DNA of 58,127 nucleotides from CAZWBR01 sp964404205 (GCA_964404205.1 CAYOJD010000006.1:1-58127); one strand, 5' to 3'; counted from the first letter of the stretch, positions 7,205 through 16,698 are shown. Translations and numbers: made by a program. Notes: generated by a model not told the origin, from the sequence alone.

Positions 7205-9033
7205 TCGCCTCCGCTAAGTAATTGGTCACCAATAATATTTGAAGTGAGCATATTTTGCTCAAGGTATTTTCGCCGTGGCGCAATCGAGTCGCACAGATAT
7301 TTTTCGATAATCAAACTGGCAATCGGAGCCGCATACCGGGCCCCCCAAACGCCATTTTCGACATAAACAGCAATGGCAATTTGGGGATTGTATTTAGGGG
7401 CAAAGGCTACAAATGCCGAGTGGGCTTCACCGTGCGGGTTTTGTATGGTCCCTGTTTTCCCGCATACAATCACACTGTCGAGTCTGGCAGCGGTACGTGC
7501 GGTTCCCGATTCGACCACTTTTTCCATCCCGTTAACGACAATCTCAGCCAGTTCGGGCCGCACCTGTGTGACATGCTTTTCGAACTGGAGCGTTGTTTCC
7601 GAGCGGTCGTAGTTTTGAATCTTCTTCACAATATGTGGTGAAACATAATACCCACGGTTGGCAATGGTTGCCACCATGTTAGCCATTTGGAGCGGAGTGA
7701 GCAGCAGCTCGCCCTGTCCGATAGATAATGAGCGGATAGTCATCACATTCCACCTGTTCTTTCCAAAGAAACGGTCGTAGTACGAGGTTTTTGGGATATT
7801 ACCAGCCGATTCGGCCGGCAGGTCGGCTCCTATTTTCTGGCCAAAGCCTAAATCGAGCAGGTGGTTGCGCCAGGCTTCGAAACCCTCTTCGGCATTATGA
7901 TATTTGTTGATGGTTGCCCTGAAAGCCTGAAAGAAATAGGAGTTGCACGATTCGCGGATAGCGGCGGTAAGCCCAAGCGGCGTTTCGTGATTGTGGGTAC
8001 ATTTGATGGGCGTTGAACCTGGTCCGTGGCATGAATATCTTACATCGTCGCCAATTACCCCCTCTTCGAGGCCGATAATGGCATTGGCCAGTTTAAACGT
8101 TGATCCGGGCGGGTAGGAAGAGGAGATAGCCCGGTTGAGCATTGGTTTCAGCGGATCGTTAAGCAGGTTACGGTAGTTTTTGGTCCTTTCGCGGCCAATA
8201 AACATTCCGGGGTCGAAGGATGGGGAACTGGCCAATACCAATATTTCGCCGGTCGAAGGTTCGATGGCTACCACGCTGCCCACTTTGCCCACAAGCAACA
8301 TTTCGGCATAGCGTTGGATATCGGCGTCGAGTGTTGATACAAGGTTTTTCCCAATCATTGCTGCCGTGTCGAGCTTCCCGTTTTCGAACGATCCTTTTAC
8401 GCGGTTATGGACATCGACCATCATATAATTGATCCCTTTGGTACCCCGAAGTTCTTCCTCGTAAGCCTGTTCGAGACCAATTTTGCCAATGTAGTCGCCA
8501 CTCTCGTAGTAAGGGTTTTGGTCGATTTGCCGCTGGTCAACTTCCCCCACATAACCTAAAATATGGGCTGCAATCAGGTCGGGATATTGTCGCAGCGTTC
8601 GGGCCTGAATATAAAATCCCGGATATTTGAACAATTGCTCCTGCAATATGGCATAGCGTTGCGATGAGAGTTGTTTGATAACGGCCGATGGCTTGTACCG
8701 CGAATAACTTTTGGCTTTCTTCAGTTCGGTTACCAATTCTTCTTTTTCGACCCCCACAATGCGGCAAAAGGCAAGCGTGTCGAAAGCTTTTAGTTCACGG
8801 GGAATAACCTGTACGTCGTAGGCTGCCTGATTGTAGACGAGCAGTTTTTCGTTACGGTCGTATATCAACCCTCGGGCCGGATAATTGACCACACGGCGCA
8901 ATACGTTACTTGCAGCCGAGATTTTGTATGAAGGGCTTAACACCTGGATAAAGAACAAGCGCAATATGATGATAAAGGCAACTCCGCTAAAGATGCCTAT
9001 CAGTAAGTATTTGCGCTTTGTAAAAGTATCCAC
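7201..9033 (-). CDS. mrdA: Penicillin-binding protein 2 (elongasome transpeptidase)
   Basis: The protein has 610 residues. A short cytoplasmic tail and one membrane anchor (about 10-33) precede the dimerisation/pedestal domain, which opens with YPARGLIYDRN. The transpeptidase domain has all three motifs: S311-T-F-K314, S362-C-N364 and K526-T-G-T. It cross-links peptidoglycan in the lateral wall together with RodA, whose gene overlaps its stop codon by four bases. The start is GTG at 9033, 22 bases after the mreD stop. No truncation is seen. Confidence 0.95.
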   Translation of the reverse strand: MDTFTKRKYLLIGIFSGVAFIIILRLFFIQVLSPSYKISAASNVLRRVVNYPARGLIYDRNEKLLVYNQAAYDVQVIPRELKAFDTLAFCRIVGVEKEELVTELKKAKSYSRYKPSAVIKQLSSQRYAILQEQLFKYPGFYIQARTLRQYPDLIAAHILGYVGEVDQRQIDQNPYYESGDYIGKIGLEQAYEEELRGTKGINYMMVDVHNRVKGSFENGKLDTAAMIGKNLVSTLDADIQRYAEMLLVGKVGSVVAIEPSTGEILVLASSPSFDPGMFIGRERTKNYRNLLNDPLKPMLNRAISSSYPPGSTFKLANAIIGLEEGVIGDDVRYSCHGPGSTPIKCTHNHETPLGLTAAIRESCNSYFFQAFRATINKYHNAEEGFEAWRNHLLDLGFGQKIGADLPAESAGNIPKTSYYDRFFGKNRWNVMTIRSLSIGQGELLLTPLQMANMVATIANRGYYVSPHIVKKIQNYDRSETTLQFEKHVTQVRPELAEIVVNGMEKVVESGTARTAARLDSVIVCGKTGTIQNPHGEAHSAFVAFAPKYNPQIAIAVYVENGVWGARYAAPIASLIIEKYLCDSIAPRRKYLEQNMLTSNIIGDQLLSGGD

Positions 9034-9055
9034 CTGAGATTGATTGACTGGTTGG

Positions 9056-9562
9056 TTATTTTCTGAACATCAGAAACTGACTCAAAACTATCAAAATTAT
9101 TGTGAAAACAGAACTTAATCCGGCTCGCAGGAGTGTGAAAAAGAATCCTGAAAAGGTGAAAGCTTCAAGCAGGAAAAGGGTGAAATGATGGATGGTCACA
9201 ATAAAGGCGGTGTATCCGGTAAACCATTGCAGGCTCATATTGGCCACTCTTGGTTCCACTGTCGATTCAAGGGTTTCGCGCGATGAGATCAACGAAAGGA
9301 GCGACGGCCTGAGATAGGCAACCAGCACCGAGGCTGCGGCATGTACGCCAAGCGTATTGTTGAATGCATCGATAGAAAGGCCTAAAACAAACGCAAGGAC
9401 CAGCATGGCTGAACGGGGCGTTTCGAATGGCAACAGCAGGATAAAGAGAATATAAAAGAATGGCGAAATCATTTTTGCTATCAGGATATTGTTGAAAACC
9501 AGCACCTGTAGCATCACCGATACAACGAAAATCAATGCGTATTTCAGGATATTAATTATCAT
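9056..9562 (-). CDS. mreD: Rod shape-determining protein MreD
   Basis: The protein has 168 residues and five to six hydrophobic helices, the usual size of MreD. The sequence is poorly conserved in this family, so the call rests on the segment FILLLPFETPRSAMLVLAFVLG, on the overall membrane pattern and above all on position between mreC and mrdA. It overlaps mreC by 11 bases. It acts in the inner membrane as a part of the elongasome. Confidence 0.9.
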   Translation of the reverse strand: MIINILKYALIFVVSVMLQVLVFNNILIAKMISPFFYILFILLLPFETPRSAMLVLAFVLGLSIDAFNNTLGVHAAASVLVAYLRPSLLSLISSRETLESTVEPRVANMSLQWFTGYTAFIVTIHHFTLFLLEAFTFSGFFFTLLRAGLSSVFTIILIVLSQFLMFRK

Positions 9563-10427
9563 TGGTATTATTCAGTGATTCAAGTTGTTTGATTTCCGAT
9601 CTGTGTTTATTCTCTACCAGTGCTACCTCCACAAGGCTCCTGAAATCTGCGGCTAACGTTACTTCAATCTTGTAGAAATTGCTTCCGCTGCCAATCGAGT
9701 AGTCGGCTATGGTGCCAATCATTATCCCTTCAGGAAAACTGGACGAGAAACCGGTGGTAACCACGGTATCGCCTTTGTTCACCATAACATGGTAGGGGAT
9801 TTCGTTGAGCTGAACCGTGCGGTAATCTCTTCCATTCCATGAAAGTGATCCAAAATAGTCGTTGCTCTTAATTTTTGCGCTCAGTTTCCATTTGGAGTTG
9901 AGTACCGAAATGGCCGTACTGTAATTGTCCGATACGTTGGTAACCAAACCAACCACTTTCCCTGCCGAGATAACGCCCATATCGGGCCTGACACCCTGTC
10001 GGCGCCCTTTGTTGATGGTGATAAAATTGTGCCGCTGATTGACCGAGTTGTTGACGATTCGTCCGGTCGTGAAGGCGTAAATAACCTTTCTGGCCGAGTC
10101 GCCTTTCAGCGTGTCTATCGGGGTTAAGTCGAGCGGCACCTCAAGATTGCCAACAGCCATATTGCGTTGCTGAATATAAGACTGCAACGTGGTGCGCAGC
10201 CTGAGGTTCTCCTGTATCAATTCGTTATTGGCAGCCTTCAAGTCGAAAAACTGGGTAAAGGTTGAAAACCTTTCATAGATTGATCCGGTAAGAAAATTGC
10301 TTGATGTCAGAAATTTGGCCCGCTGATAATTATTGTAGCTAATAATCATGGTCAACGAGATTATCTCCAAGAACAGGAAGATAAAAACATAATGATACCT
10401 CAGCAAAATCCTGATTAAGTTCCTCAT
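9552..10427 (-). CDS. mreC: Rod shape-determining protein MreC
   Basis: The protein has 291 residues. A cytoplasmic N-terminus of about ten residues is followed by one membrane helix (about 11-32), a coiled coil (about 60-95, FDLKAANNELIQENLRLRT) and the periplasmic beta domains with GRIVNNSVNQRHNFITINKG, MGVISAGKVVGLV and a late GDTVVTTGFSS...PEGIMIGTI segment. These are the standard MreC parts that dimerise and activate PBP2. It lies 36 bases after mreB and overlaps mreD. Confidence 0.93.
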   Translation of the reverse strand: MRNLIRILLRYHYVFIFLFLEIISLTMIISYNNYQRAKFLTSSNFLTGSIYERFSTFTQFFDLKAANNELIQENLRLRTTLQSYIQQRNMAVGNLEVPLDLTPIDTLKGDSARKVIYAFTTGRIVNNSVNQRHNFITINKGRRQGVRPDMGVISAGKVVGLVTNVSDNYSTAISVLNSKWKLSAKIKSNDYFGSLSWNGRDYRTVQLNEIPYHVMVNKGDTVVTTGFSSSFPEGIMIGTIADYSIGSGSNFYKIEVTLAADFRSLVEVALVENKHRSEIKQLESLNNTNDN

Positions 10428-10463
10428 ATTTTACCAAAAACAGCCGACTGTAAAGTAATGCTA

Positions 10464-11486
10464 TCAGCGCAGCAGGAAAGAGAATTTATCGACATTTTTG
10501 AGCGCGACACCGGTACCGCGAGCCACTGCCCTAAGCGGGTCATCGGCTATTTTAAACGGAATGTTGATTTTGTCGTATAACCGTTTGTCCAATCCGCGCA
10601 GCAATGCACCGCCGCCAGCCAGCCAGATACCGCGATTGACAATATCGGCATATAGTTCGGGTGGTGTCTGTTCGAGGGCACTCAAAATTGCAGTTTCGAT
10701 TTTAGATATCGATTTGTCGAGACAGTGGGCAATTTCCTGATACGATACCGGTACTTCGATGGGTAGCGCCGTCATCTGGTTCGGGCCTTGCACGATATAG
10801 TCTGCCGGTGGCTCATCCAGTTCAGAGATGGCTGCACCTACATTGATTTTAATCTCTTCGGCCGTGCGTTCCCCAATTTTGATATTGTGTTGGTGGCGCA
10901 TATATTCCATGATATCGTTGGTCAAATCGTCGCCGGCAATACGGATCGATTTATTGGTTACGATACCGCCGAGTGAAATTACGGCAATTTCGGTGGTCCC
11001 ACCACCGATGTCAACCACCATATTGCCTTCAGGGGCTTCTACATCAAGGCCGATACCGATAGCCGCAGCCATCGGTTCATAAATCATGTAAACGTCGCGT
11101 CCGCCGGCATGTTCCGATGAGTCGCGTACGGCCCTGATTTCAACTTCGGTCGAACCGGAAGGGATACAGACCACCATTTTCAGCGCTGGAGAGAAGAATT
11201 TGCTTTTGGGATTGATCATTTTGATCATCCCGCGAATCATCTGTTCTGCTGCATTAAAGTCGGCAATTACCCCGTCGCGGAGCGGACGGATGGTTTTCAG
11301 GTTGGCGTGGGTTTTGCCCTGCATCTGTCGGGCTTTTTCCCCAATGGCAACCAGTTTTTCAGTCTTCATATCGATGGTAACAACCGATGGTTCGTCAACC
11401 ACCACTTTGCCATTGTGTATAATAATGGTATTGGCTGTTCCAAGGTCGATAGCTATTTCCTGAGTAAGAAATGAAAATAAACCCAT
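10464..11486 (-). CDS. mreB: Actin-like cell-shape protein MreB
   Basis: The protein has 340 residues, standard length. Actin-fold nucleotide motifs are intact: phosphate 1 IDLGTANTIIIHNGK (14-28), phosphate 2 VVDIGGGTTEIAVIS and the adenosine motif WLAGGGALLRGLD. It polymerises beneath the inner membrane and positions the elongation machinery. It is second in the operon, 36 bases after purH, and no promoter box is seen in that gap, so it probably depends on the purH promoter. Confidence 0.96.
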   Translation of the reverse strand: MGLFSFLTQEIAIDLGTANTIIIHNGKVVVDEPSVVTIDMKTEKLVAIGEKARQMQGKTHANLKTIRPLRDGVIADFNAAEQMIRGMIKMINPKSKFFSPALKMVVCIPSGSTEVEIRAVRDSSEHAGGRDVYMIYEPMAAAIGIGLDVEAPEGNMVVDIGGGTTEIAVISLGGIVTNKSIRIAGDDLTNDIMEYMRHQHNIKIGERTAEEIKINVGAAISELDEPPADYIVQGPNQMTALPIEVPVSYQEIAHCLDKSISKIETAILSALEQTPPELYADIVNRGIWLAGGGALLRGLDKRLYDKINIPFKIADDPLRAVARGTGVALKNVDKFSFLLR

Positions 11487-11522
11487 GAGCTATTGTAGTT
11501 TTTTCGTTATTATCAAAAAAAA

Positions 11523-13046
11523 TTAATGTTTAAAATGTCTGAAACCGGTGACCACCATCGACATATTGTTGTTATTGCAATAGTCGACAGAATCTTTGTC
11601 ACGGATTGAACCACCCGGTTGGATAACCGTATCGATACCCTCGTTATGGGCAATCTCCACGCAATCGGGGAATGGAAAGAATGCATCGGAAGCCATTACT
11701 GCACCTTTCAGGTCGAACCCAAAAGATTTGGCTTTTTCGATAGCCTGACGCAATGCATCGACTCTCGATGTTTGACCGACACCGCTGGCTAAAAGTTGTT
11801 TGTCTTTGGCCAGTACAATAGTATTTGATTTGGATTGTTTTACCAAACGGTTTGCAAATAATAAATCTGATAATTGGTTGTTGTCCGGTGAAATGATTGT
11901 AACCGGTTTCAGATCTCCGGCAGTTTCAATTTTCAGGTCGCGTTCCTGGGCAATTACACCGTTCAGCACTGTACGATACTGGTTTGTCGGAAGTTCGATA
12001 GCTTTTCTTACCAAAATAATAAGATTTTTCTTCGCTTTGAAGATTTCAAGAGCCTCGGCATCGTAGCCGGGAGCAATAAATACTTCGAAGAAAATTTTCG
12101 AAGCCTCTTCGGCCGTTTCTTTGTCGACCACTTTATTTGTTACAAATATACCGCCGAAAGCCGATACCGGATCACCGGCCAGCGCCGATTTGTATGCATC
12201 GAGCATGTTTTCGCGCGATGCACAGCCACAGGCATTGTTGTGTTTCAGAATGGCGAAAGTGGTGTCGCTGAATTCGTCGATAAGATTGACGGCTGCATCG
12301 ATATCGAGCAAGTTGTTGTATGATATCTCTTTTCCCTGCAATTGGTCGAACATTGCTTCGAATTGGCCGTAGAATGTCCCTTTTTGATGCGGATTCTCGC
12401 CGTAGCGGAGCGTTTTGGAGCCATTGAGGCTTTGGCGAAACGATGCCGGTTCATCACCCGCAAAATAGTTAAAGATAGCCGAATCGTAGTGCGATGAAGT
12501 GGCAAAAGCTTCGCGGGCAAACCAGAGGCGATCTTCGAGCGAAGTGGCATTGTTTTGTTCGTTCAACAAACCGAGCAGACGGGCGTATTGTCCCTGATTC
12601 GATACGATAACGACATCTTTGTAGTTTTTGGCCGCCCCTCTGATGAGCGATATCCCGCCAATGTCGATTTTTTCGATAATGTCGTCATGGGCTGCACCGG
12701 AGGCAACAGTGGCTTCGAATGGGTAAAGGTCAACAATTATCAGGTCTATCTCGGGAATTTCGTATTGGGCCAATTGTTTCAGGTCGCCCTCATTTTCACG
12801 CCGGGCCAATATTCCACCAAAAACTTTGGGGTGTAGTGTTTTTACCCTTCCTCCCAGAATTGACGGATAGCCGGTAATCTCTTCCACCGCTGTGACAGCG
12901 ATTCCCAATCCTTCAATAAAATCTTTTGTGCCACCTGTCGAATAAAAATGAACGCCTGATTGATTTAACTTTTGGATGATCTCCTCTAATCCATCTTTAT
13001 GATAAACCGAGATTAGGGCAGATTTTATATTTTTTAATTCACTCAT
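11523..13046 (-). CDS. purH: Bifunctional AICAR formyltransferase/IMP cyclohydrolase
   Basis: From ATG 13046 the protein has 507 residues. It catalyses the last two steps of IMP synthesis: formylation of AICAR, then ring closure. The N-terminal cyclohydrolase domain shows ALISVYHKDGL and GGRVKTLHPKVFGGILAR. The C-terminal transformylase shows the Lys-His pair in ILKHNNACGCA and the end motif GGSIRDKDS. The upstream in-frame start at 13073 would add nine residues unlike the family and would leave little room for the TACTTTTG promoter box at 13071-13078; AGGAA precedes the chosen ATG. First gene of the purH-mreBCD-mrdA-rodA unit. Confidence 0.95.
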   Translation of the reverse strand: MSELKNIKSALISVYHKDGLEEIIQKLNQSGVHFYSTGGTKDFIEGLGIAVTAVEEITGYPSILGGRVKTLHPKVFGGILARRENEGDLKQLAQYEIPEIDLIIVDLYPFEATVASGAAHDDIIEKIDIGGISLIRGAAKNYKDVVIVSNQGQYARLLGLLNEQNNATSLEDRLWFAREAFATSSHYDSAIFNYFAGDEPASFRQSLNGSKTLRYGENPHQKGTFYGQFEAMFDQLQGKEISYNNLLDIDAAVNLIDEFSDTTFAILKHNNACGCASRENMLDAYKSALAGDPVSAFGGIFVTNKVVDKETAEEASKIFFEVFIAPGYDAEALEIFKAKKNLIILVRKAIELPTNQYRTVLNGVIAQERDLKIETAGDLKPVTIISPDNNQLSDLLFANRLVKQSKSNTIVLAKDKQLLASGVGQTSRVDALRQAIEKAKSFGFDLKGAVMASDAFFPFPDCVEIAHNEGIDTVIQPGGSIRDKDSVDYCNNNNMSMVVTGFRHFKH

Positions 13047-13070
13047 TATAAATTCCTTAATATTTTCGTG

Positions 13071-13078
13071 CAAAAGTA
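13071..13078 (-). promoter_or_regulatory. Candidate -7 box of the purH-mre operon
   Basis: The minus strand reads TACTTTTG, an exact TAnnTTTG match. A partial -33 (TTTC, 13100-13103) lies 21 bases upstream. This would give a leader of about 20 bases before the purH ATG at 13046. Confidence 0.45.
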
Positions 13079-13150
13079 GTAAAAAGGTTTAAGTAATCGG
13101 AAAGAATTAAAGCGCCTTTTTGACAATTTAACAAAAGTTTTTAATGATTT

Positions 13151-13173
13151 AGGTAAGGAAAAAAAGCTTACCT
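13151..13173. repeat. Inverted repeat between purH and MacB-like permease
   Basis: AGGTAAG (13151-13157) and CTTACCT (13167-13173) form a perfect 7-base inverted repeat around an A-rich 9-base loop. The right arm runs into TACCTTTC (13169-13176), one base from a TAnnTTTG box, so the repeat could be an operator over a promoter for the plus-strand permease. Confidence 0.35.
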
Positions 13174-13267
13174 TTCAACCATAATTCAGCGGAATTGGCT
13201 ATCGGTGCTGAGCATTTTGTGACAGCCGTAGCCAACAGAGGAACAACCTTCGAAAAAAAAGAGATTT

Positions 13268-14518
13268 ATGCTGTTTCTGAAGTTAGTGGCCGAGAGTTTT
13301 AAGTTTGCCTACAAATCGTTGGTGGTAAATCAGCTTCGTACTTTTTTGTCGTTATTGGGAATCACCATTGGCATCTTTTCCATTATATCCATTTTCACCA
13401 TTTTCGATTCGATGGAGCGAACGGTAAGGAACAGTATGGATAAACTGGGGGGCAATGTGGTTTATATACAGAAATGGCCCTGGACACCGCCACCCGGCGA
13501 AAGCGAATATCCCTGGTGGAAATACCTGAACCGACCTGTCCCTAAACTGACCGAATCGGAAGAGATACAGCGGCGCAGCCAGCTTAGTCAGTATGTAATT
13601 TATAATTTTGGCTTTAACCGCACCATTCAATCGGGAAGCAATAAAGCTGACGATGTTACCGTACTGGGCAGTACGTCGGGATTGATGGAAGCCTGGGACC
13701 TGAAAGTGGAAGCAGGACGTCCGTTTACCGACGATGAGCTTAACGGCGCTTCGGCTTTTGCCATGATTGGTTCGACACTTGCCACTCAACTTTTCCCGAA
13801 TATACCGGCTACCGGTCAAACGATAAAAGTGCAAGGTTTTACCCTTTACATTATTGGTTCGTTTCAAAAAATGGGCGAAGATATGTTTGGAACCAGTATG
13901 GATAACCGGATTTTAGTCCCAGTCAAGTTTGCCTCGCGAATGATTGACCCTAAAATGGATTTGGGGCAAAGCATTATCATCAAAGGGAAGCCGGATGTGA
14001 ATGCCATGCGTTTGAAAGAGGAACTTGAGGGGGTAATGCGGGCGATTCGTCGAATTAAACCGGCTGATGAAAATGATTTTGCGTTGAACGAAGTGAGTTT
14101 GATTTCCGGACAACTCGATAGCCTTTTTGCCGTTTTTAATATCGCAGGATGGATTATCGGAGGCTTTTCAATCTTAGTTGGCGGTTTTGGAATTGCCAAT
14201 ATTATGTTTGTCTCGGTTCGTGAACGCACTAAAATTATTGGTATCCAAAAAGCACTTGGTGCCAAAAGTAAATTTGTGTTGCTAGAGTTTCTTTTCGAAG
14301 CCAGCGTGCTTTCGCTGATTGGAGGAGCCCTTGGACTTGTTTTAATTTATTTTGGAACGCTGATAGCCAAAAGTGCGTTCGATTTTGAACTGCACTTATC
14401 GTTAGGAAATATTATTACGGGTTTAGCTGTGAGTGCCATTATAGGGTTGGTTGCCGGTACCATTCCGGCCAAAAAAGCGGCCTCGCTCGATCCGGTTACG
14501 GCAATGAATACCATTTGA
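13268..14518 (+). CDS. MacB-like ABC transporter permease (FtsX fold)
   Basis: The protein has 416 residues. The N-terminal part FAYKSLVVNQLRTFLSLLGI leads into membrane helix 1 (about 24-46). A periplasmic MacB core domain follows, with KLGGNVVYIQK and ARPF-type segments such as VEAGRPFTDDEL. The last about 130 residues hold three helices with the FtsX signature SVRERTKIIGIQKALGAK and the closing PAKKAASLDPVTAM. It should work as a mechanotransmission permease for export of a peptide, lipid or drug. No ATPase or membrane-fusion gene is adjacent, so its partners are elsewhere. It is divergent from purH and convergent with rsmA. Confidence 0.85.
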   Translation: MLFLKLVAESFKFAYKSLVVNQLRTFLSLLGITIGIFSIISIFTIFDSMERTVRNSMDKLGGNVVYIQKWPWTPPPGESEYPWWKYLNRPVPKLTESEEIQRRSQLSQYVIYNFGFNRTIQSGSNKADDVTVLGSTSGLMEAWDLKVEAGRPFTDDELNGASAFAMIGSTLATQLFPNIPATGQTIKVQGFTLYIIGSFQKMGEDMFGTSMDNRILVPVKFASRMIDPKMDLGQSIIIKGKPDVNAMRLKEELEGVMRAIRRIKPADENDFALNEVSLISGQLDSLFAVFNIAGWIIGGFSILVGGFGIANIMFVSVRERTKIIGIQKALGAKSKFVLLEFLFEASVLSLIGGALGLVLIYFGTLIAKSAFDFELHLSLGNIITGLAVSAIIGLVAGTIPAKKAASLDPVTAMNTI

Positions 14519-14536
14519 AAAAGGGATTATTACTCG

Positions 14537-15313
14537 TTATTGAATTCTCTCTATCATTTTTGTCAATTCAACAAACTCACCGACCGAGAGCTGTTCGGGG
14601 CGACGGGTGAGTAGTTCAGGTGGCAGTTCGTCGAACCGTGGGGTAATCATGCGCAAGGTATTGCGTAACATTTTTCGCCGTTGGTTAAAGGTCTGTTTAA
14701 CGATTTCAACAAACAGTTTCTCGTTGCATCCCAATTCGTTTTTTGAGTTACGGGTCAGCCGTATCACACCCGATTTAACTTTGGGTGGAGGGGTGAAAAC
14801 ATGTTCGTGAACGGTAAAAAGATATTCAATATCGTACCATGCCTGCAAAAGGACACTCAGTATACCGTATTCTTTCGATCCGGGTCCTGAAGCAATACGC
14901 TCGGCTACCTCTTTCTGAAACATCCCGACAACCTCGGGAACCAGATCGCGGTGTGCCAGCACTTTAAAAAGAATCTGCGACGAGATATTATAGGGGAAGT
15001 TGCCTATTACGGCAAAAGGCTGATGATCGAAATATTGTGTGGGGTCGAGTTTCAGAAAATCACCTTCAATAATTCGGCCTTGCAACGCCTGAAAATGGAT
15101 CTTCAGATAGTCGACCGATTCGTGGTCAATTTCAATAACCGAAGTTTCGTAACCAGGATTGGCGAGCAAGAAGCCGGTCAGCACGCCCATTCCCGGGCCA
15201 ATTTCAAGCACTTTTGTTACGCTACGGGCCTGTAACGCACCGACAATATCAGCAGCGATATTTTGGTCGTTTAGAAAATGTTGTCCGAGGTTCTTTTTGG
15301 CTCTTACAATCAT
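14537..15313 (-). CDS. rsmA: 16S rRNA dimethyladenosine transferase
   Basis: From ATG 15313 the protein has 258 residues. It dimethylates two adjacent adenosines in the 3' terminal hairpin of 16S rRNA during small-subunit maturation. Motifs are KKNLGQHFLND at the N-terminus, SAM-binding VLEIGPGMGVLT and the catalytic GNFPYNISSQ (usual NLPY is NFPY here). A longer open frame to 15424 would add 37 residues with no family similarity, and a TACCTTTG promoter box lies at 15337-15344, inside that extension. Convergent with the MacB-like gene and divergent from the LolC-like gene. Confidence 0.94.
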   Translation of the reverse strand: MIVRAKKNLGQHFLNDQNIAADIVGALQARSVTKVLEIGPGMGVLTGFLLANPGYETSVIEIDHESVDYLKIHFQALQGRIIEGDFLKLDPTQYFDHQPFAVIGNFPYNISSQILFKVLAHRDLVPEVVGMFQKEVAERIASGPGSKEYGILSVLLQAWYDIEYLFTVHEHVFTPPPKVKSGVIRLTRNSKNELGCNEKLFVEIVKQTFNQRRKMLRNTLRMITPRFDELPPELLTRRPEQLSVGEFVELTKMIERIQ

Positions 15314-15336
15314 AAATATTGAAAGTTGTTCTGTGG

Positions 15337-15344
15337 CAAAGGTA
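15337..15344 (-). promoter_or_regulatory. Candidate -7 box of rsmA
   Basis: The minus strand reads TACCTTTG, an exact TAnnTTTG match, 23 bases before the rsmA ATG. No -33 TTTG at the usual distance. Confidence 0.4.
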
Positions 15345-15435
15345 GTGTATTTATGCGATACTGTGGTCGGTTGACGGAAGACAGTGTTTTCGGCATATTT
15401 GAAAAAAAGGCTATTTTTACCCAAAAGTAATTGTC

Positions 15436-16698
15436 GTGTCGCGTATCAACCTTGAACTGTTTATAGCCCGTCGCATCTTTTCTGACAAAAGCAACCGGAA
15501 GCGCTTTTCGCAATCGATAATTTCGGTTGCGGTATTTGGCATTGCCTTTGGATTGCTGGTGATGATTGTTTCAGTGGCAGTTGTCACCGGCTTCAAGAAA
15601 GAGGTGCGGAATAAAGTAATAGGTTTCGGGGCCCATATCCAGTTGGTGAATTTCGATTCGAACAGCTCGTACGAAACCATGCCGGTTCAGGAAAATCAAA
15701 CCTGGCTTCCGCAGTTGAAAGCGATGTCGGGAATTGAACATGTTCAGGTTTTTGCGACCAAGCCCGGTATCATCAAAACTGACGACGAAATGTTGGGCAT
15801 GGTATTGAAAGGGGTAGGGTCTGATTATGACTGGACTTTTTTTCGTCAGAATCTGGTCGAAGGTAGCCTTCCGGCATACAGCGATACCGGCCGTAGCGAT
15901 CAGGTGTTGGTTTCGAGGCAGATAGCTTCGCAATTAAAGTTGAAAACAGGAGGGCCGCTTTATTGTTATTTTCTGAACGAACTGTCGACTGCCCCAAGGA
16001 TGCGCCGTTTTACCATTTCGGGTATTTATCAGTCGAGCCTCGAAGAGTTGGACCGTCTGTTTGTGGTGGCCGATGTCAACCAGATTAAGCGGCTGAACGA
16101 TTGGCGGGACGATCAGGTGAGCGGGTTCGAAATTGTGATAACCGACTTTGCTAACATGGAGCCAATGGCTGATAAAATCAGGGAGGCAACCATCAGTTAT
16201 TCGGAGGACGGCGATGCGATGCTAAGGCCTGTGACCATTGCGGATAAATATCCACAGATATTCGACTGGCTTAACCTGCTCGACATGAATGTGTGGATTA
16301 TCCTGACGTTGATAGTGTTGGTAGCCGGGTTTAACATGGTGTCGGCGCTGTTGATCCTGATTTTGGAACGTACAACGATGATTGGAATTTTAAAATCGGT
16401 GGGAAGTGCAAACCACTCCATCCGGAAAGTATTTCTCTATCTTTCGGCCATGCTTATCGGGCGAGGTTTGCTTTGGGGCAATATTGCCGGAGTAGGTTTC
16501 TGTTTGATACAACACTATTTTGGAATTTTCAGGCTCGATCCTGAATCATATTATCTCACTACCGTGCCGGTAAACCTGAAAGTGCTTCACCTCTTGGCGC
16601 TAAATATTGGAACTTTACTGGTTACCCTTGTTATGCTGATTGTGCCATCGTGGTATATTTCAAAGGTATCGCCCGATAAGGCCATCCGGTTTGATTAA
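15436..16698 (+). CDS. LolC/FtsX-type lipoprotein-releasing permease
   Basis: The protein has 420 residues with GTG as the apparent start, beginning with SRINLELFIARRIF, a common start in this family. Membrane helix 1 (about 26-52) is followed by a periplasmic domain of about 230 residues and three C-terminal helices, including VWIILTLIVLVAGFNM and the FtsX-type ERTTMIGILKSVGSAN. LolC/LolE proteins pull lipoproteins from the inner membrane for transfer to the outer membrane. No LolD ATPase is adjacent, as is common in Bacteroidota. It shares a 122-base divergent region with rsmA. Confidence 0.85.
   Translation: MSRINLELFIARRIFSDKSNRKRFSQSIISVAVFGIAFGLLVMIVSVAVVTGFKKEVRNKVIGFGAHIQLVNFDSNSSYETMPVQENQTWLPQLKAMSGIEHVQVFATKPGIIKTDDEMLGMVLKGVGSDYDWTFFRQNLVEGSLPAYSDTGRSDQVLVSRQIASQLKLKTGGPLYCYFLNELSTAPRMRRFTISGIYQSSLEELDRLFVVADVNQIKRLNDWRDDQVSGFEIVITDFANMEPMADKIREATISYSEDGDAMLRPVTIADKYPQIFDWLNLLDMNVWIILTLIVLVAGFNMVSALLILILERTTMIGILKSVGSANHSIRKVFLYLSAMLIGRGLLWGNIAGVGFCLIQHYFGIFRLDPESYYLTTVPVNLKVLHLLALNIGTLLVTLVMLIVPSWYISKVSPDKAIRFD

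Noticed and set aside
15314..15424. N-terminal extension of RsmA
   Set aside because: The 37 added residues do not resemble the family and overlap the promoter box; KKNLGQHF marks the usual start.
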